From Salinicola sp. (GTDB lineage Bacteria; Pseudomonadota; Gammaproteobacteria; Pseudomonadales; Halomonadaceae), in NCBI GenBank assembly GCA_002695065.1, contig NZNW01000032.1, forward strand, positions 1-40,446: 40,446 nucleotides of DNA, written 5' to 3'. Below are positions 23,923-31,491 of this stretch, one piece after another; position 1 is the first letter of the stretch; every line of letters starts with the position of its first letter. The position numbers and the translations under genes were made by a program. The notes beneath the pieces were generated by a model that made no database searches, was not told the DNA's origin, and saw nothing but the letters and a program-made list of their open reading frames with translations.

Positions 23923-24989
23923 GTCGTGCGCTCCTCGTCGTTGTGATTCCCTGTCGCTTCGATCAAATCGCCGATCAGCGTTTCGACTCGATTGACATAG
24001 TTGCTGCCATTGGAGGGCGGCATCGGATCGGAGGTCATCACCACGGTCATGGCGCGGGAGGGGATAACGTAGAGCAACTGGCCGCCGTAGCCCCAGCCGT
24101 AGTAGACCGGCTCGCCGGCGAGTTCGGTGATGAACCAGCCGTAGCCGTAGTCATCGCCATTGAAGAACGAGCGGGTGCGCGGCTGCCAGGAGCGTTCGAT
24201 CCAGTCGGTGGAGAGGACCGTCTGGCCGCCGTATCTGCCGCGTTGCCGCACCATCTCGCCGAAGCGCAGCAGCGCCTGCGGGGTCAGGCCCATCTCGTTG
24301 CCGCCGAAGTAGATTCCCTGCGGGTCACGTGTCCAGGGCGGAATCGAGATGCCCAGCGGATCGCCCAGCCAGTCTCGCGCGAGCGCCAGCGTGCTGCGCC
24401 CGGTGACCTCGGTCAGCGCGGCGGAGAGCAGGTGGCTGTTGCCGGTGGAGTAGCGCATGCGCCCGCCGATCTCGGCATCGAAGGGGCGCGCCAGGGCATC
24501 GCTGACCCAGTTCGAGCTCGCCACCCAGGCGCCATAGTTGCCGCCGGAGGTGCGCTCCAGTCCGGCCTGCATCGACAGCAGGTTGCCGACGGTGATGTCG
24601 TTGACGCGCGGGTCGACGTCGGCGGGTACCCGGGCGCCCAGCAGCTCGACGATGGGCTGGTCGACGCTTTCGATCACGCCGCGATCGATGGCGGCACCCA
24701 CCAGGGCCGAGATCAGCGTCTTGGAGAGCGACTTGATGTTGGCCGTCTCGTCGGTCGCGTGGCCACGAAAGCCCTCGTCGATGACGGTCTCGCCGTCGAT
24801 GGCGACCAGCAGGGTGTGGCTGCGCGGCAGGGTGCCGGCGCGTTCGACGATGCTCTCCCGCCGGTCGTCGGCCAGTGCCGCGGCCGCCGGCTCGAGCGGC
24901 AGCAGTGCCAGCAGGCCAAGCAGACAGAGCCACCAACGGGAAACGCTGGCGGCGGGCGTGGAGTGATGGCTTTGCAGGGAAGTCGGCAT
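23919..24989 (-). CDS. periplasmic serine hydrolase, beta-lactamase class C fold
   Basis: The 356-residue protein has a signal peptide (SRWWLCLLGLLALLPLEPAAA) and a penicillin-binding-protein-like serine hydrolase domain. The nucleophile S-x-x-K is in IKSLSKTLISALVG, the Tyr motif in MRYSTGNSHLLSAAL, and the C-terminal blocks include YGYGWFITEL and GWGYGGQLLYVIP. Members act as esterases, D-aminopeptidases or amidases; resistance to beta-lactams cannot be assumed. The ATG at 24989 is chosen because it gives a proper signal peptide; upstream frame continues but runs through the transporter gene. The stop overlaps the GGT start (GTGA). As an exported hydrolase beside a transporter it may process the substrate before uptake. 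Confidence 0.87.
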   Translation of the reverse strand: MPTSLQSHHSTPAASVSRWWLCLLGLLALLPLEPAAAALADDRRESIVERAGTLPRSHTLLVAIDGETVIDEGFRGHATDETANIKSLSKTLISALVGAAIDRGVIESVDQPIVELLGARVPADVDPRVNDITVGNLLSMQAGLERTSGGNYGAWVASSNWVSDALARPFDAEIGGRMRYSTGNSHLLSAALTEVTGRSTLALARDWLGDPLGISIPPWTRDPQGIYFGGNEMGLTPQALLRFGEMVRQRGRYGGQTVLSTDWIERSWQPRTRSFFNGDDYGYGWFITELAGEPVYYGWGYGGQLLYVIPSRAMTVVMTSDPMPPSNGSNYVNRVETLIGDLIEATGNHNDEERTT

Positions 24990-25057
24990 GTCCTCGAGTG
25001 TGGCGCATGCCACCGCGATCTTCCACGCGGGTTTGTCGGCTCGGTCCAGGGCGCTTT

Positions 25058-26035
25058 TCAGACCGTGCGGGTCAGGGCGCCGGCGCGCCAGCCATGCAGA
25101 TAGAAGCCGAGATAGCGCAGGGCCACGTAGCCGACGATGACGCTGGCGACGATCACTTCCAGCGTGGCCATACCGTGGACGATCGCGACATCGTGAGCGC
25201 TGAAGCCGTGGGTCTGCATCCAGCCGGCGGTCTTCGCCAGGGCCGTGGCACCGATCACCATGGGAAAGGTGAATGCGGCATACCCCGGGCTGTAGGGCAG
25301 GCGCAGCAGCTTGAAGAAGGCCAGATAGATGATCAGGGTCATCAACACCGCGATGCCGCCCAGCAGGGCGATCAGCAGCGGCGACGGCGTCTCGACGACG
25401 GTGAGATAGCCGGCCAGCGACAGGCTGGCCGGTGCCGCCATGATGGCGATGGTCGGTTTGGCGGGGTCGGGGATCTCGTCGGCGAAGATCAGCCGGTAGA
25501 TCATGACCGGCAGCAGGATGGCGTAGAGCCCCATGCCGAGGTAGAGCAGGCCGATGGCCAGCGGATGCAGTGCCGAGACGCCGGGGAACGCGACATCGGC
25601 GACGATGATCCCCACCGGCGGTACGAACCAGGCCGGCACCATGTGGTGGAGTTCGAACGCGCGCGCACGATGCACGATAAAGGCGACGAGAAAGCTCAGG
25701 TGCAGCGCCACCGCCACGAGCCAGAGCGTGACCCCGACGGCTGGCATCAGCCACTCCCCGGCGGCTTTCGACACCACCATCAACGCCATGGCGAAGGTCG
25801 GCACGACGCTGCCGACGACGGGGTGCGCCAGGTCCGCCAGCAGCAGGCGGGGGTGGAGCACGAACTTGGCACCCAGGATCAGCAGCAGCACCGCGGCGGT
25901 TATCGCGCCGGCCAGCTGCGCGCTACCGCCGAGGGGCGCGAAGCTCTCCCAGCTCCAGCCCAGGCTGGAGATCCCCAGCGCCAGGCCGGCCATCGGCGTT
26001 GGCGCAGTCTGTAGACGTTGGGTCAGGGTCGGCAT
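25058..26035 (-). CDS. TDT-family transporter (TehA/C4-dicarboxylate/sulfite type)
   Basis: The 325-residue protein has about ten hydrophobic segments and the TDT-family pattern: PMAGLALGISSLGWSWE near the start, AHPVVGSVVPTFAMALMVVS, HHMVPAWFVPPVGIIVADVAFPG, and FTFPMVIGATALAKTAG. Known TDT members move tellurite, C4-dicarboxylates, anions or sulfite. The ATG at 26035 has GAGGAG 7 bases upstream. It is the first gene of a minus-strand unit with the serine hydrolase (68-base gap), GGT and GhrA, and is divergent from a LysR regulator across an AT-rich 124-base spacer, so LysR control is likely. The substrate is unknown. Confidence 0.88.
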   Translation of the reverse strand: MPTLTQRLQTAPTPMAGLALGISSLGWSWESFAPLGGSAQLAGAITAAVLLLILGAKFVLHPRLLLADLAHPVVGSVVPTFAMALMVVSKAAGEWLMPAVGVTLWLVAVALHLSFLVAFIVHRARAFELHHMVPAWFVPPVGIIVADVAFPGVSALHPLAIGLLYLGMGLYAILLPVMIYRLIFADEIPDPAKPTIAIMAAPASLSLAGYLTVVETPSPLLIALLGGIAVLMTLIIYLAFFKLLRLPYSPGYAAFTFPMVIGATALAKTAGWMQTHGFSAHDVAIVHGMATLEVIVASVIVGYVALRYLGFYLHGWRAGALTRTV

Positions 26036-26159
26036 GGAGGGTCTCCTCATGATCGATGGAGACACCTTATGGCATTTTGCGATATCGTTATATTTTAACT
26101 TTATTTACTTGTCGTTTTGTGAAATTTAACGAACGAAATTCAACGAAAGAGAGGGAGCC
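26036..26159. promoter_or_regulatory. AT-rich divergent promoter/operator region, TDT transporter and LysR
   Basis: This 124-base spacer is strikingly AT-rich for the window. It contains an imperfect inverted repeat: CGTTATATTTTAAC at 26086-26099 and GTGAAATTTAACG at 26119-26131. A related half-site CAACG follows at 26141. Such paired AT-rich arms between a LysR gene and its divergent target are typical operator layouts. Exact -35/-10 boxes cannot be chosen among several AT-rich hexamers. Confidence 0.5.
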
Positions 26160-27059
26160 ATGGCGATCACGTTCCGTCAGCTTCGGGTATTCGTCGCGGT
26201 GGCGCGCGAGCGCACCTTGACCGCGGCGGCGGCGACGCTGTTCCTGACCAAGCCGGCGGTCAGCATCGCGCTGGCGGAACTGGAGAAACAGTGCGGTCGC
26301 ACGCTCTTCGATCGTCACCGCAACCGGCTCTATCTCAACGACCAGGGGCGGCGATTGTTGCCGATGGCGGATGAACTGCTGGCCCGCAGCGACGCGATCG
26401 AGCAGCTGTTCGACAACGATGCCCTGGGCGGGCATCTCCATATCGGTGCCAGTTACACCATCGGCCACCAGCTGCTGCCGGCGCTGTTGCGGGACTTCCG
26501 TGTCGAGAGCGGGCATCGCGATCAGCGGGTCACCATCGCCAACAGCGCATCGATCTGCACGGCGCTGGAAGCGTTCGAGCTGGACGTCGGAATGATCGAG
26601 GGCCGGGTCGCGGGAGAGCGTTTCCATGTGCTGCCGTGGCGCCGCGACCGGATGCTGGTGGCGGCCTCCTGCGATCACCCGCTGGCTGCGGCCCCGGGGC
26701 CGGTGGCGGTCGAGAGGCTGGCAGAATACGGGTGGCTGTTGCGCGAACCGGGCTCCGGCACGCGGGAGCAGTTCATGCGGTTCATCGCCCCGCGCCTGCC
26801 GCAGTGGGAACTGAGCCTGGAGATCAACTCGGCGGAGGCGATCATCAACGCCGCCGCGGCCGGGCTCGGGCTGACCTGCCTATCCGCGCTGGAGGCGCGG
26901 CACGCCCTGAGGGATGGGCGTCTGGTCGAGATCGACCTGGACCTGGACATGACCCGTGAGTTCAGCCTGGTGCTGCACCGCGACAAGTACCGCAGTCCGT
27001 TGATCGAGCGATTCGTCGAGTTCTGTCGGCAACGTGACGAGGCCGTCGATCCGCCGTGA
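26160..27059 (+). CDS. LysR-family transcriptional regulator (YeiE-like)
   Basis: The 299-residue protein has an N-terminal winged HTH (FRQLRVFVAVARERTLTAAAATLFLTKPAVSIALAELEKQCG, in parts) and a periplasmic-binding-protein-like effector domain. Features include GGHLHIGASYTIGHQLLPALLRDF, LDVGMIEGRV, WLLREPGSGTREQF and INAAAAGLGLTCLSALEAR. This pattern resembles the YeiE/CysL subgroup, whose YeiE member responds to sulfite. GAGGGAG lies just upstream of the ATG. It is divergent from the TDT transporter, its probable target, and presumably represses its own gene. The effector is unknown. Confidence 0.92.
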   Translation: MAITFRQLRVFVAVARERTLTAAAATLFLTKPAVSIALAELEKQCGRTLFDRHRNRLYLNDQGRRLLPMADELLARSDAIEQLFDNDALGGHLHIGASYTIGHQLLPALLRDFRVESGHRDQRVTIANSASICTALEAFELDVGMIEGRVAGERFHVLPWRRDRMLVAASCDHPLAAAPGPVAVERLAEYGWLLREPGSGTREQFMRFIAPRLPQWELSLEINSAEAIINAAAAGLGLTCLSALEARHALRDGRLVEIDLDLDMTREFSLVLHRDKYRSPLIERFVEFCRQRDEAVDPP

Positions 27060-27102
27060 ATCCGGGAAAGCGAAGATGGCCTTCGCCGCGGCCATCGAAG
27101 AA

Positions 27103-27137
27103 CGGGCGCCCCGATATCGTGATGCGCAGGGCGCCCG
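27103..27137. terminator. inverted repeat between convergent LysR and DUF2501 genes
   Basis: CGGGCGCCC at 27103-27111 and GGGCGCCCG at 27129-27137 form a 9-bp stem with a 17-base loop in the spacer between two gene ends. No T-run on either strand; possibly a shared weak terminator. Confidence 0.35.
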
Positions 27138-27168
27138 GCGGTGGTGTGAAGACTGGCGCGAGGGTGTG

Positions 27169-27633
27169 TCAGCCGCCGAGGAAAGAGGACATGGCCTTGT
27201 CGGTGATCATGCCGCAGGCCTTTTTGCCTGCCTGATCCTTGAGATTGGCCAGGCTGAAGGTCTGGCCGTTGCCGCCCTGCAACAGGCCGCTCAGGCCTTG
27301 TTGGTAACCGGGATCCTCCTTGGCCTGACTCTGGCCGCCGACCTTCTCGAGCAGGCTGTTCTTGACCTTGTCGGTCGTGCTTTCGGTATAGCCCTGCTGC
27401 TGGCAGTAGCCCAGGACCCCGGCCACGTTCTGCATGCTGCCCAGGTTCATCGACCCGGAGCCCAGCGAGCTGAGCAGCGAGGCGCTGCTGGCCGCCCCGC
27501 CGCCCTGGGAGGATTGCCCTGACATCATCTCGCCGGCGTTTTTCTTGGCGCTATCGAAACTGAAGGCCGACGCCAGGGGAGAGGCGGCGATGGACGCGGT
27601 CAACAGTGCGGCGGAAAGGAAACGAAGATTCAT
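27169..27633 (-). CDS. secreted DUF2501 (YjjA-like) protein
   Basis: The 154-residue protein has a signal peptide (FLSAALLTASIAASPLASA) and a Ser/Gly/Gln-rich segment. The conserved DUF2501 block follows: NLGSMQNVAGVLGYCQQQGY, then VKNSLLEKVGG, DPGYQQGLSGLLQGGNGQTFSL and a second Cys in KKACGMITDKAMSSFLGG. The two Cys may form a disulfide in the periplasm. Function is unknown; E. coli YjjA is a related small secreted protein. AGGAG lies 9 bases upstream of the ATG. The gene stands alone, convergent with LysR. Confidence 0.85.
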   Translation of the reverse strand: MNLRFLSAALLTASIAASPLASAFSFDSAKKNAGEMMSGQSSQGGGAASSASLLSSLGSGSMNLGSMQNVAGVLGYCQQQGYTESTTDKVKNSLLEKVGGQSQAKEDPGYQQGLSGLLQGGNGQTFSLANLKDQAGKKACGMITDKAMSSFLGG

Positions 27634-27899
27634 GAACTCATACTCCTGGCTGGAAAGGAAACCCTGTCGAGGTTTCGATGAAACGATCCGCGAGTGTCGA
27701 TGATAGGGCGATGAGACGCCTTGCTCCTTGCTGGCGCCGCTCTACGCTAGAGCAACCATGAGCCACTGTCCAAGAGCGGTGAGCCGAACGGTAGGGGCTG
27801 TCCGCATCCTCGATGCGATGACGAAACTCCAAGCCGGCGTCATGGTCTAGGCTTGGAGTGTCGGAAGGGATCCGACGTTCCCTCGAGAAAGGAGATGGC

Positions 27900-28088
27900 A
27901 TGATCATTACGGTCGGCGAATTCAGAAAACTGCTTGAAGCGTATGACGATCAACTGGAGTTGAGTTTCAGTGGGCTGGAGTATCACCGGCTCAAGCAGAA
28001 GGGCGACAAGCACCTGGAAGTCGAGTTCGAGGAGAAGGTGTTCCGGGACAAGACCGGGCACGTCAATATCCATGACGAAGGGCGTTGA
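27900..28088 (+). CDS. small hypothetical protein (62 aa)
   Basis: A 62-residue acidic, soluble protein (MIITVGEFRKLLEAYDD…, YHRLKQKGDKHLEVEFEEKV, GHVNIHDEGR). It has the strong ribosome-binding site AAGGAG 6 bases upstream of the ATG at 27900 and codon use like its neighbours, so it is probably real. No domain is recognised; the pattern of a helix followed by alternating charged strands suggests a compact alpha/beta fold. It stands alone between the DUF2501 gene and the ubiM-like gene. Confidence 0.65.
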   Translation: MIITVGEFRKLLEAYDDQLELSFSGLEYHRLKQKGDKHLEVEFEEKVFRDKTGHVNIHDEGR

Positions 28089-28240
28089 GAGCGCGGTCCG
28101 GTGCCGCTCCGGCGCCGCTCCTGTCGCGTCGAGCGCCACGCCGTTGTCCCACGATGGCGGAGTCAGGCTGTCACCGAGGCTTCGTCGCTGGCCGCTTTTC
28201 CGTTACCGTTACGCCCCATCGAGGCTAGGGAGCGGCACGA

Positions 28241-29449
28241 ATGGATGATTCAACCCCGACCACGCAGGTCGACGTCGCTATCGTCGGCGCGGGGCCCATC
28301 GGCCTGTGTCTGGCCAACGCGCTGTCGCGCAAGGGTGTGAGTTCGGTGCTGATCGATCGCCAGCCGAGATCGGCGATGGCGGACCCTGGCAACGACGGCC
28401 GGGAGATCGCGCTGACCCGGGCCTCACAGCAGATCCTCGGCAGGCTCGATATCTGGTCGCGGATCGATCACGACGAGCGGGCCCGAATGCGTGCCGCCAA
28501 GGTCTTCGACGGGCAGTCGCTGTTCGCCATGGAAATTGCGCCGGGCGCCACCCGGGACGACCCGCTCGGTTGCCTGGTGCCCAACCAGGCGATCCGTCGG
28601 GCCGCCTATGCCGCCGTGCAGGCGGAGGCGCCGGGAGCGGGGGATATCCTGTGGCGCGACCAGCAGGAGATCGCGCGATTCCAGGCCGACGACGCGGAAG
28701 TCGATATCCGGCTCGGGAGTGGCGAACGTATCCAGGCTTCGCTGCTGGTGGCGGCGGACAGCCGCTTTTCCGCCACGCGGCAGGCCATGGGCATCCCCGC
28801 CCATACCTACCAGCACGGCCAGCAGATGCTGGTCTGCCGGATGCATCACGACGAGCCTCACGACCAGACCGCCTGGGAGTGGTTCGGTTACGGCCAGACG
28901 CTGGCGCTGTTGCCGGTGGATACCCACTGTTCGTCACTGGTGCTCACGCTTCCCCCCGCGGCGATGACGCAGCAGCTGGCGCTGAGCGACGAGGCATTCG
29001 ACGCCGACATTACCCGGCGCTTCGAGGGTCGGCTGGGCGCCATGCATCGAATTGCCGAACCGCACTGCTATCCGCTGGTCAGCGTCTATGCCGAGCGCTT
29101 CGTCGGTCGTCGTCAGGCGTTGGTCGGCGACGCCGCCGTGGGGATGCACCCGGTGACCGCGCACGGCTTCAATCTCGGGCTGCAGGGATTGGCGAGGCTG
29201 GCCGAGAGGATCGGCGAGGCGCACGCCCGGGGGCAGGATATCGCGTCCCCCGAGCTGCTGAGTCGGTACCAGCGGGAACAGCGCCTGGCGACGGCGCCGC
29301 TGTTCGCCGCGACGTTGGCGATCGTCGGGCTCTATACCGATGATCGAACGCCGGCCAGATGGCTGCGCAAGGCCGTGTTGCGGGCGGGCGAGGCGGCCTG
29401 GCCGGCAAGACGGCTGATCGCGAGCCATCTGATGCGTTCGGGGGGCTAG
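28241..29449 (+). CDS. ubiM: FAD-dependent hydroxylase, UbiM-type (ubiquinone biosynthesis)
   Basis: The 402-residue flavoprotein is of the UbiH/UbiF/COQ6 family. It has DVAIVGAGPIGLCLANALSRKG (FAD GxGxxG), the UbiM-like block DGREIALTRASQQILGRLDIWSRI, LGCLVPNQAIRRAAYAAVQ, the family's second FAD motif ALVGDAAVGMHPVTAHGFNLGLQGLARLAE (in parts) and a PLFAATLAIVGLYTDDRTPARWLRK C-terminal region (in parts). UbiM enzymes hydroxylate the benzoquinone ring, replacing UbiF/Coq7-type activity in some proteobacteria. The exact hydroxylation position here is inferred. AGGGAG is 8 bases upstream of the ATG. It stands alone with respect to other ubi genes. Confidence 0.82.
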   Translation: MDDSTPTTQVDVAIVGAGPIGLCLANALSRKGVSSVLIDRQPRSAMADPGNDGREIALTRASQQILGRLDIWSRIDHDERARMRAAKVFDGQSLFAMEIAPGATRDDPLGCLVPNQAIRRAAYAAVQAEAPGAGDILWRDQQEIARFQADDAEVDIRLGSGERIQASLLVAADSRFSATRQAMGIPAHTYQHGQQMLVCRMHHDEPHDQTAWEWFGYGQTLALLPVDTHCSSLVLTLPPAAMTQQLALSDEAFDADITRRFEGRLGAMHRIAEPHCYPLVSVYAERFVGRRQALVGDAAVGMHPVTAHGFNLGLQGLARLAERIGEAHARGQDIASPELLSRYQREQRLATAPLFAATLAIVGLYTDDRTPARWLRKAVLRAGEAAWPARRLIASHLMRSGG

Positions 29450-29521
29450 CCGAACACGATCCTGCCCCGACAGGCGGTCTCTTTACTCTCTCAAGGTCTT
29501 TTGCTCTCAAGAGGAGTTCTT

Positions 29522-30424
29522 ATGGATCTGGCAATGGTGGGACTCGGGCGCATGGGCGCCAACATGGCGGAGCGCCTGGTACGGGGCGGACACCGGGTGG
29601 TAGGGCACGACCCCAGCGAAGAGGCGATGGCCAGGGCGGCGGAGAAGGGCATCGAGTCGTCCGCGACCCTGGCGGCAGCGGTGGAGGCGTTGCCGACACC
29701 CAGAATCGTCTGGCTGATGGTCCCGGCCGGGCCCCTGGTCGACAAGCTCATCGACGAGCTGGAACCGCTGCTGTCGCAGGACGATATCGTGATCGATGGC
29801 GGCAACTCGATGTACAAGGACACCGTGCGCCGGGCCGAGACCCTGCAAAAGCGCCAGGTGCATGCGGTCGATGTCGGTACCAGCGGCGGCGTCTGGGGGT
29901 TGCAGGAGGGCTACAGCATGATGGTCGGTGGCGAGACGGCTATCGTCGATTCGCTCCGGCCGCTGTTCGAGAGCCTGGCGCCTGCCGCCGACAAAGGCTG
30001 GGGGCATGTCGGTCCCAACGGCGCAGGCCACTTCACCAAGATGGTCCACAATGGCATCGAGTACGGCATGATGCAGGCCTATGCCGAGGGCTTCGCCATC
30101 ATGGAGCGCAAGGATTTCGACCTCGATCTGCACCAGATCGCCGAGATCTGGCGCCACGGCAGCGTGGTGCGCTCCTGGCTGCTCGACCTGACCGCCGACG
30201 CGCTGGAGAAGAATCCGTCGCTCGAGGGTATCGCGCCCTATGTCTCGGACTCCGGCGAGGGGCGCTGGACCGTGAACGAGGCGATCGAACTCGAGGTCAG
30301 CGCGCCGGTGATTACCCTCTCCCTGCTCGAGCGTCTGCGTTCCCGCGAGCCGGACTCCTACGGTGACAAGCTGCTTTCCGCCATGCGCAACGAGTTCGGC
30401 GGACATGAGATCAAGAAGGGGTAG
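29522..30424 (+). CDS. gnd: 6-phosphogluconate dehydrogenase, short decarboxylating (GndA/YqeC) type
   Basis: The 300-residue enzyme oxidatively decarboxylates 6-phosphogluconate to ribulose 5-phosphate. It is the short form, often NAD-preferring, as opposed to the ~470-residue form. Motifs are MVGLGRMGANMAERLVRGGH, IVIDGGNSMYKDTVRRAE, DVGTSGGVWGLQEGYSMMVGG (in parts), VGPNGAGHFTKMVHNGIEYGMMQAYAEGF (in parts) and the substrate region SDSGEGRWTVNEAIE. The ATG at 29522 has AGAGGAG 5 bases upstream; an in-frame start seven codons earlier is poorly placed. Single gene, same strand as ubiM. A 343-base intergenic region with nrd regulatory sites follows. Confidence 0.92.
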   Translation: MDLAMVGLGRMGANMAERLVRGGHRVVGHDPSEEAMARAAEKGIESSATLAAAVEALPTPRIVWLMVPAGPLVDKLIDELEPLLSQDDIVIDGGNSMYKDTVRRAETLQKRQVHAVDVGTSGGVWGLQEGYSMMVGGETAIVDSLRPLFESLAPAADKGWGHVGPNGAGHFTKMVHNGIEYGMMQAYAEGFAIMERKDFDLDLHQIAEIWRHGSVVRSWLLDLTADALEKNPSLEGIAPYVSDSGEGRWTVNEAIELEVSAPVITLSLLERLRSREPDSYGDKLLSAMRNEFGGHEIKKG

Positions 30425-30767
30425 CCCGCGCGGCTTGCGCTAGCGGCCTCGGCGCCTGGCACTACCAGATATGGTGTTTCGATGCGCCGGGTGGCACAAG
30501 CCACTCGGCGTTCTTGGTGGAAAACGAGCTCGATTTCAGACCTTGACAGCGCGGGAGGCCGGCTACCATGCGGGCTCCCAGGCCGTGCAGAATTGTCCAC
30601 AGGATATTGACAGAAAAAGACCACATCTATGCTTGGAAAAACCGTCGGCTACCATATATAGTGTTTTTCCAGAGGCGGCGGGAACGGTGCAGAACCGTGA
30701 TTTCCCAACCGCCATAGCCTGCACCATCGGCTGTCGATGGCGTCTTTCCCTGTCAAGGATGGTTATC
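30425..30767 (+). promoter_or_regulatory. 343-bp regulatory region upstream of nrdHIEF
   Basis: No gene is supported here. The right half holds the nrd promoter region: TTGACA at 30607-30612 (a perfect -35) and two NrdR boxes. A second -10-like hexamer TATATA at 30655-30660 is embedded in box 2 with TTGGAA 16 bases upstream of it. The left half holds imperfect GC inverted repeats near the gnd end but no clear terminator. Confidence 0.6.
30620..30664 (+). promoter_or_regulatory. paired NrdR boxes
   Basis: ACCACATCTATGCTTG (from 30620) and ACCATATATAGTGTTT (from 30651) resemble the NrdR box consensus (acaCwATATaTwgtgt), the second closely. They start 31 bases apart, three helical turns, which is the known arrangement for NrdR repression of ribonucleotide reductase operons. 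The second box overlaps a -10-like hexamer. Confidence 0.75.
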
Positions 30768-30992
30768 ATGAGCATCACGATCTATAGCAAGCCGGCCTGC
30801 GTCCAGTGCAACGCCACATACCGCGCTCTGGACAAGCAAGGAATCGACTATACCGTGGTTGATCTGACCCAAGACGCCGATGCGATGCAGCGCGTTCAGA
30901 ACCTGGGCTATCGCCAGGTGCCGGTCGTGGTCGCGGGTGAAGATCACTGGGCCGGGTTCCGCCCGGACAAGATCAGCACGCTGGTTGCCTGA
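30768..30992 (+). CDS. nrdH: glutaredoxin-like NrdH redoxin
   Basis: The 74-residue protein is the dedicated electron donor of class Ib ribonucleotide reductase. It has the redox motif C-V-Q-C (residues 11-14, SKPACVQCNATYRAL), the cis-Pro region YRQVPVVVAG and the C-terminal WAGFRPDKIS typical of NrdH rather than glutaredoxin. The ATG at 30768 has AAGGA 8 bases upstream. First gene of nrdHIEF under the NrdR boxes, 94 bases before nrdI. Confidence 0.95.
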   Translation: MSITIYSKPACVQCNATYRALDKQGIDYTVVDLTQDADAMQRVQNLGYRQVPVVVAGEDHWAGFRPDKISTLVA

Positions 30993-31086
30993 TCCGATCG
31001 CTTCGAATTTTTCAGACTCGACTTTTTCCGGCTAGCGCAGGCCTCGCCCGCGCTGCCGATACCGCGCAGGGGCGCAGGAGACCGTC

Positions 31087-31491
31087 ATGGCTGGGCTGGT
31101 CTATTTCTCGACCAAATCAGGCAATACGCGGCGCTTCGTCGAGAAACTGGGGTTGCCGGCCAGCCGGATTCCGCTCGACCGGAGTGCTCCCCCCCTGCAG
31201 GTCGAAACACCCTACATTCTTGTTGTACCGACCTATGGTGACGGCGATCCGCGCTCCGCGGTGCCCGCGCCAGTCATTCGCTTTCTGAATGACGAACATA
31301 ATCGGTCCCTGATTCGCGGCGTCATCGCCGGCGGCAACACCAATTTCGGCGAGGCCTTTGGCCTGGCGGGACGGGTTGTCGCGAAAAAGTGTCGGGTACC
31401 GCTTCTCTATCGTTTCGAACTGATGGGCACGACCGAAGATGTCCATCGAGTCCTTGCAGGGGTGACCGAATTTTGGAAACGCTCAGCCTAG
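31087..31491 (+). CDS. nrdI: flavodoxin-like NrdI, activator of class Ib ribonucleotide reductase
   Basis: The 134-residue flavodoxin-like protein supplies the oxidant used to assemble the dimanganese-tyrosyl radical cofactor in NrdF. Visible are the FMN phosphate-binding loop [18 protein letters not shown] and the family blocks [24 protein letters not shown] (in parts), [18 protein letters not shown] and [14 protein letters not shown]. The ribosome-binding region GCGCAGGAGACC lies directly upstream of the ATG. Its last 19 bases overlap the inferred TTG start of nrdE in another frame, implying coupled translation. Confidence 0.95.
   Translation: MAGLVYFSTKSGNTRRFVEKLGLPASRIPLDRSAPPLQVETPYILVVPTYGDGDPRSAVPAPVIRFLNDEHNRSLIRGVIAGGNTNFGEAFGLAGRVVAKKCRVPLLYRFELMGTTEDVHRVLAGVTEFWKRSA

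Noticed and set aside
24990-25754. N-terminal extension of the serine hydrolase
   Set aside because: It would run through the TDT transporter gene in another frame and hide a proper signal peptide; the start at 24989 is preferred.
28306-29343. 345-codon plus-strand frame inside ubiM
   Set aside because: Out-of-frame shadow of the hydroxylase gene, Arg/Gly-rich.
30471-30767. Extended N-terminus of nrdH
   Set aside because: It would cross the NrdR boxes and promoter and adds residues absent from NrdH proteins.
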